DNA from: Haloterrigena alkaliphila
GTDB taxonomy: Archaea > Halobacteriota > Halobacteria > Halobacteriales > Natrialbaceae
Assembly (NCBI RefSeq): GCF_017352155.2
Contig: NZ_CP071462.1
Span: 1,798,001 to 1,862,000, forward strand
Direction of reading: 5' to 3'
Length of the DNA: 64,000 nt
Part shown: positions 56,917 to 64,000 of the stretch, one piece after another
Layout of the letters: every line of letters begins with the position of its first letter
How positions within the stretch are numbered: position 1 is the stretch's first letter
Made by a program: the position numbers and the translations under genes
The notes under the pieces: generated by a model
Databases searched by the model: none
The model's input: the letters and a program-made list of their open reading frames with translations, nothing else
Told to the model about the DNA's origin: nothing

Positions 56917-58941
56917 GTGGAAATGGATTCATCCGTCGGGAAGGATGGCGAACGGTCGCCGCGCGTTCGTCAGCAGGCGGTCATCACCGAACTCGGGCAG
57001 CGAGCGCTCGAGACCGACGACCTCGACGAACTGCTGTCCGACGCGACCGTCGCGGTCGCCGAGACGGTGAACGCCGAGTACTGTCACGTGCTCGAGTTAC
57101 TGCCCGACGCGGACGAACTCGTTCTCCGACAGGGGGTTGGTTGGGACGCCGGCCTCGTCGGCACTGCGAGCGTCCCTACGGAACGGGATTCGCAGGCGGG
57201 CTATACGTTGCTCTCGGAGGAGCCGATCATCGCCGACGACCTGCGTGACGAAGGCCGCTTTGCCGGGGACAACCTGCTGCGCGACCACGACGTCGTCAGC
57301 GGAATCACCGTCCCCATCGGCTCGATCGACGCCCCGTGGGGTGTACTGGGTACGTTCACGTCCGACCACCGAGCGTTCACCGAGCACGACGCCAACTTCG
57401 TCCAGAGCGTGGCGTCTATCCTCGCGGCGGCAGTCGAACGAGCGAACAAAGACCGCCGGTTGCGCGAGCGCGAGGCACAACTGAACGTCGCGACGCAGGC
57501 CGCCTCGATCGGACTCTGGAGCTGGGACGTCCAAGCGAACGTCGTCACCGCCGACGAATTTCTCGCGGAGTCGTACGGCATGGAGTCGGAGTTGGCAGCG
57601 GAGGGCGCCCCGATGGCGACGTTCTTCGAACCGATCCACGAGGACGACACGGCGACCACGTGGGAGCAACTCGAGCGAGCGCTGGAGACGGGGACGTTCG
57701 CGGCCGAATACCGCGTCCGAGACGCGGACGGGACCGTCATGTGGGTGGTTTCCCGCGGCGAGGTCGAGTACGATCGGACCGGCGAGCCGGTGCGACTAAA
57801 CGGCGCCATCGCCGACATCACCGAGCGAAAACGCCGCGAGCAGGCGCTCGAGGAGAGCGAGGAGCGCTATCGGGATCTGTTCACCTCGATGTCCGAGGGA
57901 TACTGCGTCATCGAGAAACTGGACGCGCCTGGAGAGCCGGTCGACTTCCGGTACGTGGAGGCGAACCCGGCCTTCGAGGAACACACCGGTATCGACGACG
58001 TGGTCGGGCGGACTCTTCGGGAGGTCGTGCCGAAAACGACGCAGAAATGGGTCGATACCTACGATCACGTCGCCGAGACCGGCGAACCGGTTACGTTCGA
58101 ACGCGAACTCGTCGCGCAGGGACGGATCCTGGAGTGTTACGCGTTTCCGGTCGGCGACGAGACGACGGCTCAGGTGGGCGTGATTTTCACGGACATCACC
58201 GAGCGGGTCGAACACGAGCGACGGTTAGAGGAGCTGGTCGACGAGCTAGAGGAGTCGAACGAGCGCCTCGAACAGTTCGCCTACGCCGCCTCCCACGACC
58301 TGCAAGAGCCCCTGCGGATGGTCACGAGCTACCTCCAGTTGATCGAGGCTCGATACGAGGATGCACTCGACGAGGACGCCGAGGAGTTCATCGCCTACGC
58401 CGTCGACGGCGCCGAGCGCATGCGCGAGATGATCGACGGCCTGCTGGCGTACTCCCGAATCGAGACGCAGGGCGATCCGTTCGAACCGACGGACCTCAAT
58501 GCGGTACTCGACGACGTGCTGGCGGATCTGCAGCTCCAGATCGACGAGCACGACGCCGAGATCACGTGCGACGAGCTACCCCGGGTCCACGGCGACGGCG
58601 GGCAGCTGCGGCAGGTGTTCCAGAACCTGCTGGACAACGCGATCGAGTACAGCGGCGACGACCCGCCGCGGATTCACGTCGCGGCCGAACGCGACGGGTC
58701 GGCGTGGCGCGTCTCGGTACGCGACGAGGGAATCGGCATCGATCCGGACCAGCAGAGCCGCGTCTTCGACGTGTTCCAGCGGCTCCACTCTCGCGGCGAG
58801 CACGCCGGGATGGGAATCGGGCTCGCGCTCTGCCAGCGAATCGTCGAGCGCCACGGCGGCGACATCCGCGTCGAGTCCGAGCCCGGCGCCGGTGCGACGT
58901 TTTCCTTCACGCTTCCGGCCGCGGGCGGCCACGTCTCGTGA
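56917..58941 (+). CDS. GAF-PAS-PAS sensor histidine kinase
   Basis: 674 residues from GTG 56917 (ATG two codons later is equally possible). GAF domain: about residues 20-175. First PAS: about 190-305 with its PAC strand EVEYDRTGEPVRLNGAIADI. Second PAS: about 315-430. HisKA: FAYAASHDLQEPLRMVTSYL with phospho-acceptor His460. HATPase: QVFQNLLDNAIEY (N box), VRDEGIGIDPDQQSRVFDVF (G1) and GMGIGLALCQRIVERHGG (G2). No membrane segment, so a cytoplasmic sensor of redox or small ligands. No response regulator adjoins, as is common for haloarchaeal orphan kinases. Confidence 0.93.
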   Translation: MEMDSSVGKDGERSPRVRQQAVITELGQRALETDDLDELLSDATVAVAETVNAEYCHVLELLPDADELVLRQGVGWDAGLVGTASVPTERDSQAGYTLLSEEPIIADDLRDEGRFAGDNLLRDHDVVSGITVPIGSIDAPWGVLGTFTSDHRAFTEHDANFVQSVASILAAAVERANKDRRLREREAQLNVATQAASIGLWSWDVQANVVTADEFLAESYGMESELAAEGAPMATFFEPIHEDDTATTWEQLERALETGTFAAEYRVRDADGTVMWVVSRGEVEYDRTGEPVRLNGAIADITERKRREQALEESEERYRDLFTSMSEGYCVIEKLDAPGEPVDFRYVEANPAFEEHTGIDDVVGRTLREVVPKTTQKWVDTYDHVAETGEPVTFERELVAQGRILECYAFPVGDETTAQVGVIFTDITERVEHERRLEELVDELEESNERLEQFAYAASHDLQEPLRMVTSYLQLIEARYEDALDEDAEEFIAYAVDGAERMREMIDGLLAYSRIETQGDPFEPTDLNAVLDDVLADLQLQIDEHDAEITCDELPRVHGDGGQLRQVFQNLLDNAIEYSGDDPPRIHVAAERDGSAWRVSVRDEGIGIDPDQQSRVFDVFQRLHSRGEHAGMGIGLALCQRIVERHGGDIRVESEPGAGATFSFTLPAAGGHVS

Positions 58942-59011
58942 TCGCTGTACGATTGGATGCTACCCCGTAGCCTCCGTTACTGTTCACACCGCAGGCTGAT
59001 TACTCGAAGAA

Positions 59012-59070
59012 TCCTCGAGAACGACGATCTCCCGTCGTAGCTTCACCTTGTGACCAGAAGCACTTAAAGA
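59012..59070 (+). repeat. Five-copy element, copy 3
   Basis: TCCTCGAGAACGACGATCTC, CCGTCGTAGCTTCACCTTGT and GACCAGAAGCACTTAAAGA. It is close to the consensus, and lies between the convergent ends of the kinase and nucleotidyltransferase genes, where a promoter has no target. The hairpin has one changed base (GATCTC). Confidence 0.8.
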
Positions 59071-59100
59071 ACGATCCCCCTCGAGGCGAATCCGGCCGAA

Positions 59101-60021
59101 CTACGCCACGGCGTCGATCATCTCGTCGATGAAGCCGTCCAGTCGGTCGGTTTCGGGGCCGCTACGCGCGTGGACCGCGGGATCGATCTCGCGGGGCGGG
59201 GTGGCGAACTCGCGACCGACGGCGTCGCCGACCGTGGCCGCCCCCTCCCCCGCTCGCTTCCGCTCGAGCAACTCGCGGGCGCGCTCGATCCGGTCGTGGT
59301 CGAAGACCGCGGGCGCCTGCTCGTCCAGGAAGCGATCGAACTCGATTAGGGGCAGTTCGTGGTCGCCTCGCTCCCCGGTGGCCTTCAGGTATCGCGCGGC
59401 CATCGCCGCCCGGTAGATCGTCAGGTTCCGCTTCACCGTGGGTTTCGTCTGCGTCTCGGTGAAGCGCTCGTCGTCGGCCGGAACGGTCATCGTCCCTTCG
59501 TCGGCCTCGACGAGGTAGCCGTCGGCGTAGCTCTCGACGATGGGGAACAGTTCGTCGTCGGTGCGCACCAGGTGGTGGGAGACGTACTTCCGGTAGTTGC
59601 TCGTCGCGATCCCGCGCCACGCGTGATAGAGATCCATCGGATCGTACGCTCCCTCCACGTACGTCCGAAGGTCGGCCGGATCGTACGCGACGCGGTAGCG
59701 GATCGGGCTCCGGAGCGCGTCGATCGCGCCGTCGTTGGAGTCGCCGAGCAGGCGCGCGAACGTCCGGACGTCCCACCCCTGAAACTCGAACTCGTCGCGC
59801 TGCTCGAGGACGACCTCCGTCGGCCCCTCGAGGTGGGCGTATCGGCGCAGATCCCGGGGGACGAAGACGAAGCCGACGTCGTAGTCGCTGACCGGGCTTG
59901 CCGCGCCCCAGGCGCGACTCCCGCGGGCGACGGCGAAGACGACGGTGACGCCGTGGTCGATCTCGATCCACGTCAGCGCGTCGTCGATGGCCTCGTAGAT
60001 GTGGTCCGGGACGGCCGCCAT
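59101..60021 (-). CDS. Predicted nucleotidyltransferase (COG3541-like)
   Basis: 306 residues. VTVVFAVARGSRAWGAASPV followed by SDYDVGFVFV gives the Pol-beta-type G-S-R-x-W-G...D-x-D signature in the first 60 residues. RSPIRYRVAYDPADLRTYVE and the helical C-terminal half (ending PETDRLDGFIDEMIDAVA) match the COG3541/YcgL-like stand-alone nucleotidyltransferases. They may transfer nucleotides to RNA or small molecules; none is proven here. Its upstream region carries two copies of the five-copy element. It is unrelated in sequence to the MNT at 4519. Confidence 0.85.
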   Translation of the reverse strand: MAAVPDHIYEAIDDALTWIEIDHGVTVVFAVARGSRAWGAASPVSDYDVGFVFVPRDLRRYAHLEGPTEVVLEQRDEFEFQGWDVRTFARLLGDSNDGAIDALRSPIRYRVAYDPADLRTYVEGAYDPMDLYHAWRGIATSNYRKYVSHHLVRTDDELFPIVESYADGYLVEADEGTMTVPADDERFTETQTKPTVKRNLTIYRAAMAARYLKATGERGDHELPLIEFDRFLDEQAPAVFDHDRIERARELLERKRAGEGAATVGDAVGREFATPPREIDPAVHARSGPETDRLDGFIDEMIDAVA

Positions 60022-60107
60022 GGCTGTCGCTCGACCGTTCGCGGAGCGAGTGCGAGAAGGTTGCGGCCGAAACCCGACCGCGCTCGAGTCGTCGCTGGTC
60101 TTCTGGA

Positions 60108-60168
60108 CCCTCGAGAAGCGACGACCTCCCGTCGTATCTCTACCTTGTGACCAGAGTCACTTAAAGAG
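60108..60168 (+). repeat. Five-copy element, copy 4
   Basis: CCCTCGAGAAGCGACGACCT, CCCGTCGTATCTCTACCTTG and TGACCAGAGTCACTTAAAGA. It lies 87-147 bp upstream of the nucleotidyltransferase start (minus strand). On that strand its end reads CTTTAAGTG, TATA-like at a distance that would give a leader of about 110 bases. Confidence 0.8.
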
Positions 60169-60281
60169 TTTACAGAGCGAACGGACGACGGTCGGATCGC
60201 CGATAGGGCTGGCAACGAGCGATTCGCTGAGCGGGCTGACGACGAACAGTTCGCCGATAGCCTCGGCTGGCGGAACCGGAA

Positions 60282-60341
60282 CCTCTCAGAAGGACGTTCT
60301 CCCGTCGTATCTTCACCTTGTGACCAGAAGCACTTAAAGAG
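60282..60341 (+). repeat. Five-copy element, copy 5
   Basis: CCTCTCAGAAGGACGTTCTC, CCGTCGTATCTTCACCTTGT and GACCAGAAGCACTTAAAGA. The left arm of the hairpin is changed (GGACGTTCTC) but the right 35 bases are consensus. It lies in the 468-bp gap between the nucleotidyltransferase and mptA, 114 bp from copy 4. Confidence 0.78.
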
Positions 60342-60489
60342 CCAACGGGCTACGGACTGCGTTCGGTTCGATTTTGAACCGCAGTACGCGGGGGTTCTCG
60401 AGTCGCCGGCGTTCGCGGAACCGGCGCCCCGACGACCGACGTCTTCGCGTTCCGAAAGGTTGAATCGCCGCCTGCCCTGAATGCGGACA

Positions 60490-61422
60490 ATGAGTCACCA
60501 GCTCCCGGACGTGCAGGCGTCGTCGCCCGACGTCACCGTCGGCCTGAGTCAGGTCGGCGTCACCGGCGTCGATAAACTCGTCAAGATCGCCCGCGAGGGC
60601 AAGCGCCCGATCGTCCTCACCGCCGAGTTCGAGGTCTTCGTCGACCTGCCCGCCTGGCGCAAGGGCGCGGACATGAGCCGTAACATGGAGGTCATCGACG
60701 AGATCCTCGAGGACGCGACCCGCGAGGAGGCCTACCGCGTCGAGGACGTCTGCGGCGACGCCGCCGAACGGCTCCTCGAGAAACACGACTACACCTCGAA
60801 GGCGATGGTCGCGATGGAAGCGGAGTTCATGCGCCGCGAGCAGACCCCCGCGAGCGACCGCGAGACCCAGCACACGGTCGACATCGTCGCCTCCGCGACG
60901 GCGACGGAGGAGGGCACCCGCGAGGAGATCGGCGCCACCGTCACCGGCATGACCGTCTGTCCCTGCTCGCAGGGGATGTCCGCAGCGCGCGCGAAGCAGA
61001 CGCTCGAGGACTTGGGCGTCGAGGAGGGGACGATCACGGAGTTCCTCGAGCAAGTTCCCCAGCCGGGTCACTCCCAGCGAGGGCACGCGACGCTGACGGT
61101 CGAGTCGAACGGCGACCCCGAGGTCGACCTGAACGACGTCATCGACATCGCGCGCGACTCGATGAGCGCCCGGATCTACAACCTCGCGAAGCGGCCCGAC
61201 GAGGATCACATGACCTACGAGGCCCACGCCGACGCGAAGTTCGTCGAGGACTGCGTGCGCGCGCTCGCCGAGGGCGTCGTCGACGAGTTCGACCACCTCC
61301 CCGACGACGCGGTGATCACGATGAAACAGTCCAACGACGAGTCGATCCACCAGCACAACGCCCACGCCGAGCGGAAAGTCGAGATGGGTACCCTGCGAGA
61401 GGAAGTCGGCGACGACGACTGA
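60490..61422 (+). CDS. mptA: GTP cyclohydrolase MptA
   Basis: 310 residues from ATG 60490. MptA/FolE2 group: [20 protein letters not shown] near the start, [40 protein letters not shown] with Cys ligands of the iron or zinc, and [14 protein letters not shown] at the end with His ligands. It converts GTP to 7,8-dihydroneopterin 2',3'-cyclic phosphate, the first step of the archaeal pterin route, later followed by MptD (gene at 12298). The 3' end is 90 bp before the next gene. Confidence 0.93.
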   Translation: MSHQLPDVQASSPDVTVGLSQVGVTGVDKLVKIAREGKRPIVLTAEFEVFVDLPAWRKGADMSRNMEVIDEILEDATREEAYRVEDVCGDAAERLLEKHDYTSKAMVAMEAEFMRREQTPASDRETQHTVDIVASATATEEGTREEIGATVTGMTVCPCSQGMSAARAKQTLEDLGVEEGTITEFLEQVPQPGHSQRGHATLTVESNGDPEVDLNDVIDIARDSMSARIYNLAKRPDEDHMTYEAHADAKFVEDCVRALAEGVVDEFDHLPDDAVITMKQSNDESIHQHNAHAERKVEMGTLREEVGDDD

Positions 61423-61480
61423 TCGCGCTCCGATCGGTCGCGCAGCGATTCGCAACGCGGCGGTACCGAGCGAGACCAAC

Positions 61481-61488
61481 CTTTATCG
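61481..61488 (+). promoter_or_regulatory. TATA box of the MBL-fold gene
   Basis: CCTTTATCGG (core 61481-61488) lies 24-31 bp before GTG 61512, fitting a leaderless transcript and supporting this start. Confidence 0.5.
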
Positions 61489-61511
61489 GTGCGACTCGGA
61501 TACGACCCCTC

Positions 61512-62261
61512 GTGACAGTACGCCACGACGAGTTGACGGTCACGTGGCTCGGCTACGCCACCGTCAGGATCGAGTCGGACGAGGGGACGGTCGTCTACGT
61601 CGACCCGGGCCGATACGGCACGCTCACCGGCGAGTGGGACGGCGACCGCCCGCATCCGCCCGGCCGAGACTACGACGAGCGCGACGGCGACCTCGTCCTG
61701 ATTACCCACGACCACCACTACGACTCCGACGGCGTCCGCCGGGTCGCGAGCGACGACGCGACCGTCGTCGCCTACGAAGCCGTCGACGCCGACGCGATCC
61801 GCGACGGCGGCCGCGACGTCGAGGCCCTCGAGGCGCTCCCCTACGACGTCCGGCGCGTCGAGTACGGCGACGAACTCGCGATTCGGGGCGTCGACCTCGA
61901 GGTTTTCCCGGCCTACAACCACTCCGACGGGCGCAACACCGATGCGGACGGCGAGCCGATCCACCCCGAGGGATTCGGCTGTGGCTACCGGTTCGTCGTC
62001 AACGGTACGAGCGCGTTCTGGCCGGGGGACTCCGACGTGCTCGAGGTCCACGAGGACCTCGCGATCTCGCTGTTCCTGCCGCCGATCGGGACGAACTTCA
62101 CGATGAACCGAACCGAAGCCGCCGAGTTGGCAGCCACGATCGAACCGGACCTCGCGCTCCCGATCCACTACAACACGTTCCCCGACCTCGAGGCCGAGTC
62201 CCGAGAGTTCGCGGCCGACGTCGCGGCCGCTAGCGTGCCGGTCGTCCTCGACGAGGAGTAA
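61512..62261 (+). CDS. MBL-fold metal-dependent hydrolase
   Basis: 249 residues from a GTG start supported by the TATA box. VTWLGYATVRIESDEGTVVY, the metal motif LVLITHDHHYDSDGVRR (H-x-H-H-x-D variant), FPAYNHSDGRN with a further His and TSAFWPGDSD with the bridging Asp. It is an UlaG/YtkL-like beta-lactamase fold enzyme with two metals, in the cytoplasm. Substrate unknown. Convergent with the TrmB gene, 9 bp apart. Confidence 0.9.
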   Translation: MTVRHDELTVTWLGYATVRIESDEGTVVYVDPGRYGTLTGEWDGDRPHPPGRDYDERDGDLVLITHDHHYDSDGVRRVASDDATVVAYEAVDADAIRDGGRDVEALEALPYDVRRVEYGDELAIRGVDLEVFPAYNHSDGRNTDADGEPIHPEGFGCGYRFVVNGTSAFWPGDSDVLEVHEDLAISLFLPPIGTNFTMNRTEAAELAATIEPDLALPIHYNTFPDLEAESREFAADVAAASVPVVLDEE

Positions 62262-62270
62262 TCGAGCGCG

Positions 62271-63074
62271 TCAGAACTCGAGCGACTCGGCCTCCTCCCA
62301 CCGCGGGACGAACTCCTCGTGGACGTTCGCGGCGAACTCCGGATCCTTCAGGTCGATCATGCCGAACGCGTCGCCCGACGAGAGCGGGTTCGGCACCTGA
62401 ATGCAGACTTCCACGCCATCGATGATGTTGAACGACCCGCTGATGTCGTCGTTCGTTCGCACGTCGAAATCGTCGCGCTGTTGGAGAGTCTCCCGGTAGC
62501 GCTGGCCCACGTCTTCGGACATCGAGGCGACCATCTCACGGGTCATCAGGAGGTCGACCGTGACGCCCCGATCGAGGGCGTCCTCGAGTTGCGCGTTGAC
62601 CTCCTCGCTGACGGCCTGCATGTCCCACTGGGGAGACGGATCCGCCGATACCATCACGATGTGGTCGTCGGCGGCCGCGAGTCGCTCGAGCATGAGGTCG
62701 ACCGTCTCCTCCGGGCCGACGGCGGCGGTCCAGAACTGGTCCTCGACCGGTTCGGCGGCGTCGAGTTCGTCGGCCAAGTCGTCGACGATCGACTCGTACT
62801 GGTCGGCCTTCTCCTCGAGTTCGCGTTTCTTGTCCTCGAGCAGCCGATCCAGCGCCGTCGACGGCTCGACGGCGACGTACTTCTTCGGCCGACTCGCGGT
62901 CTGGCTCCGGACGAGGTTGTACTGCTCGATGCTGTTGAGGACGTCGTAGATCCGCCCCATCGGCACGTCGCTGGCGCGGGACAACTCCTTGGCCGTTGTG
63001 GGCCCGGTGTTGAGCAGCGCCCGATACGCTCGAGCCTCGTACTCCGAGAGCCCGAGGTCCCTGAGACTGGCCAT
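62271..63074 (-). CDS. TrmB-family transcriptional regulator
   Basis: 267 residues. The N-terminal winged helix is LGLSEYEARAYRALLNTGPT with AKELSRASDVPMGRIYDVLN (recognition helix). A coiled-coil linker (ALDRLLEDKKRELEEKADQY) leads to the effector domain, which contains a PLD-like TrmB middle (DHIVMVSADPSPQWDMQ). It ends before the sugar-binding C-terminal domain of longer TrmB proteins, so its ligand cannot be assigned. In haloarchaea TrmB controls sugar metabolism genes. TATA box at 63100-63106 gives a leaderless mRNA. Confidence 0.9.
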   Translation of the reverse strand: MASLRDLGLSEYEARAYRALLNTGPTTAKELSRASDVPMGRIYDVLNSIEQYNLVRSQTASRPKKYVAVEPSTALDRLLEDKKRELEEKADQYESIVDDLADELDAAEPVEDQFWTAAVGPEETVDLMLERLAAADDHIVMVSADPSPQWDMQAVSEEVNAQLEDALDRGVTVDLLMTREMVASMSEDVGQRYRETLQQRDDFDVRTNDDISGSFNIIDGVEVCIQVPNPLSSGDAFGMIDLKDPEFAANVHEEFVPRWEEAESLEF

Positions 63075-63099
63075 ACGCTGAGAAAACCGACCGAAGAAA

Positions 63100-63106
63100 C
63101 ATAAAC
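63100..63106 (-). promoter_or_regulatory. trmB-type gene TATA box
   Basis: GTTTATG on the minus strand, 26-32 bp before ATG 63074, in an A/T-rich patch (gaaacataaacg on the plus strand). Confidence 0.5.
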
Positions 63107-63160
63107 GCTGTGGTCGTTTGACACGCGAGTTACTCGCGGCCCACAGCGGCTCTGTCGACG

Positions 63161-64000
63161 TTATTCGAGGACCGACCGGACGCGTTCGCTCAACTCGTCG
63201 GGTGTTTCGGCGGTCGGCGACACCTCGTCGCCGCGCTCGACGCGGGCCCGTCCGGCCTCGAGGTCGTCGGCGTCGGGAACGACGACCTTCTCGTGGTCGG
63301 CCATCCGCAGGGCGGCCCGGTGGAGGTCGGAACCGGGGTCGGCCGCGACGCGGATCACCAGCGGGCCCTCGAGCAGCCGCGAGACGGCGGTCGCGTAGCG
63401 GGCCATCTGGACGCCGAAGCGATCGCTGGCGCCCGCGAAGGCCTCGAGCGTCTCTCGGGCGACCGCCCGGTAGCGATCCTCGCCGGTTAGCACGGACAGT
63501 TCGAGCAGCGCGTCCGCGAGAGCGACGTTCGAATCCAGCGGCCGGAGCGGCCGGTCGAGCAGGCCGGCCCCGGACGCCGGCCCGTCGAGGAACGAGTCCC
63601 CGTCGCGGAGTCGGTCGATCGTCGCGTCCGCGACGGCGGTCGCGTCCTCCAGGACGTCGGTCTCGAACGTGCTCGCCGTTGTGGTGAGGGCACCCAGCGC
63701 TCGGGCCTGGTTCGCGAGCAGCGGGATCGGTTCGTCGTTCGGTCCGGATTCGGCGTCGCCCTCGAGGACGTGGACGGCGACGCCGTCGACGAGCAACTCC
63801 TCGCGGAGGGTCTCGAGGGCCCGATCCGCGTACCGACGGGCGCGCTCGTCGTCGGTGTAGGCGTAGTAGGTCAGCAGGCCCTCGATGGCCAGCGCGTTCG
63901 GGCCGGCGAACACCCCCGCGTCGACCGGCGGGGCGTCCGCGGTGGCCCGGTCGGTCGCGTCGAGGGTGTGGGCGGCGCCCTCGCCGGGCGCCTGACTGTT
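63161..64000 (-). CDS. YyaL/DUF255-type protein, C-terminal part, cut by window edge
   Basis: 279 codons up to the right edge, reading in frame to base 64000; the start lies outside. LRPLDSNVALADALLELSVL and FAGPNALAIEGLLTYYAYTD, with a helix-rich arrangement, match the C-terminal (alpha/alpha)6-like part of YyaL/SSP411 proteins, in which a thioredoxin-like DUF255 domain precedes it. The final segment (ADHEKVVVPDADDLEAGRAR) is the family tail. The role is unknown; cellular thiol or sugar chemistry is suspected. The GTG at 63913 is internal, not the start. Confidence 0.82.
   Translation of the reverse strand, partial: NSQAPGEGAAHTLDATDRATADAPPVDAGVFAGPNALAIEGLLTYYAYTDDERARRYADRALETLREELLVDGVAVHVLEGDAESGPNDEPIPLLANQARALGALTTTASTFETDVLEDATAVADATIDRLRDGDSFLDGPASGAGLLDRPLRPLDSNVALADALLELSVLTGEDRYRAVARETLEAFAGASDRFGVQMARYATAVSRLLEGPLVIRVAADPGSDLHRAALRMADHEKVVVPDADDLEAGRARVERGDEVSPTAETPDELSERVRSVLE

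Noticed and set aside
59973-60215. Peptide SGHKVKIRRE-like text encoded on the minus strand by all five copies of the 60-bp element
   Set aside because: Openness of this frame in all copies follows from sequence identity. Flanks differ and no common start or stop is present, so a peptide family is not supported.
56461-60489. The five-copy element as a CRISPR array
   Set aside because: Copies are 114 bp to over 2 kb apart, with genes in between and no unique spacers of equal length; no cas gene is in the window.
1-64000. IS elements or transposase genes
   Set aside because: No DDE, HUH or serine-recombinase motifs were seen in any frame that has coding character; only tyrosine recombinases are present.

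Overview
The window is chromosomal DNA of a halophilic archaeon. The coding sequence is GC-rich and the proteins are very acidic (Asp/Glu-rich, Lys-poor). Marker genes are archaeal or haloarchaeal: TFB, RPA3 with its partner, haloarchaeal RNA polymerase epsilon, MptA and MptD, Azf glucose-6-phosphate dehydrogenase, TrmB, a HalOD1 protein and a ba3 oxidase of the cbaDBAC type. TATA-like boxes 25-35 bp before start codons point to leaderless transcripts. A Natrinema/Haloterrigena-like relative is plausible from the gene set and the intergenic repeats, but this is inference.

Layout. Positions 1-3300 are an AT-richer, foreign-looking segment: a cut hypothetical gene, a protein with a possible uracil-DNA-glycosylase-like core, a complete tyrosine recombinase, and a 43-codon remnant of a second recombinase's C-terminus. 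At 3337-5175 follow a frameshifted MutY/Mig-type DNA glycosylase and a HEPN-MNT pair with a palindrome at its promoter. From 5.4 to 25.5 kb are mostly housekeeping and conserved haloarchaeal genes: HalOD1, PadR, CspA, queuosine/archaeosine precursor transporter, M29 aminopeptidase, DUF309, two aldo/keto reductases, azf, mptD, creatininase family, Yip1, ABC exporter, DUF192, acyltransferase 3 and an epoxide hydrolase-like enzyme, with tRNA-Val and tRNA-Phe. A second small AT-richer segment (25.5-27.3 kb) carries a double helix-hairpin-helix protein and a recombinase without its catalytic end, and abuts tRNA-His.

From 27.5 to 38 kb: a DUF5814-like protein, a ribbon-helix-helix regulator, a ring-cleaving dioxygenase/hydrolase pair, rpa3-rpap3, mgtE and the ba3 cytochrome oxidase operon. 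Divergent from the oxidase runs a small membrane protein, a TauE/SafE-like protein and a FixI/CopA-type P1B ATPase, which look like a copper delivery and assembly arm for the oxidase. From 41.5 to 55.5 kb: CDGSH protein, methyltransferase, epimerase, tRNA-Thr, enoyl-CoA hydratase, GNAT, nadE, tRNA-Gly, tfb, UspA, KaiC/RAD55-like ATPase, NAD kinase and a DsbA/FrnE protein. From 55.7 kb to the end: RNA polymerase epsilon, a GAF-PAS-PAS histidine kinase, a nucleotidyltransferase, mptA, an MBL-fold hydrolase, TrmB, and the end of a YyaL/DUF255-type protein cut by the window edge.

The less expected content is non-coding. (1) A stem-loop with conserved loop ends and covarying stems lies directly behind tRNA-Val, tRNA-Phe and tRNA-His, and each is followed by decayed copies of that tRNA's own 3' half. 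(2) A roughly 60-bp element with a small hairpin occurs five times, always in the same orientation, between 56.6 and 60.4 kb. (3) A roughly 130-bp dispersed element occurs three times (12.05, 12.77 and 28.1 kb). I found no rRNA, CRISPR array or transposase. DUF numbers are given from memory and should be read as family resemblance.
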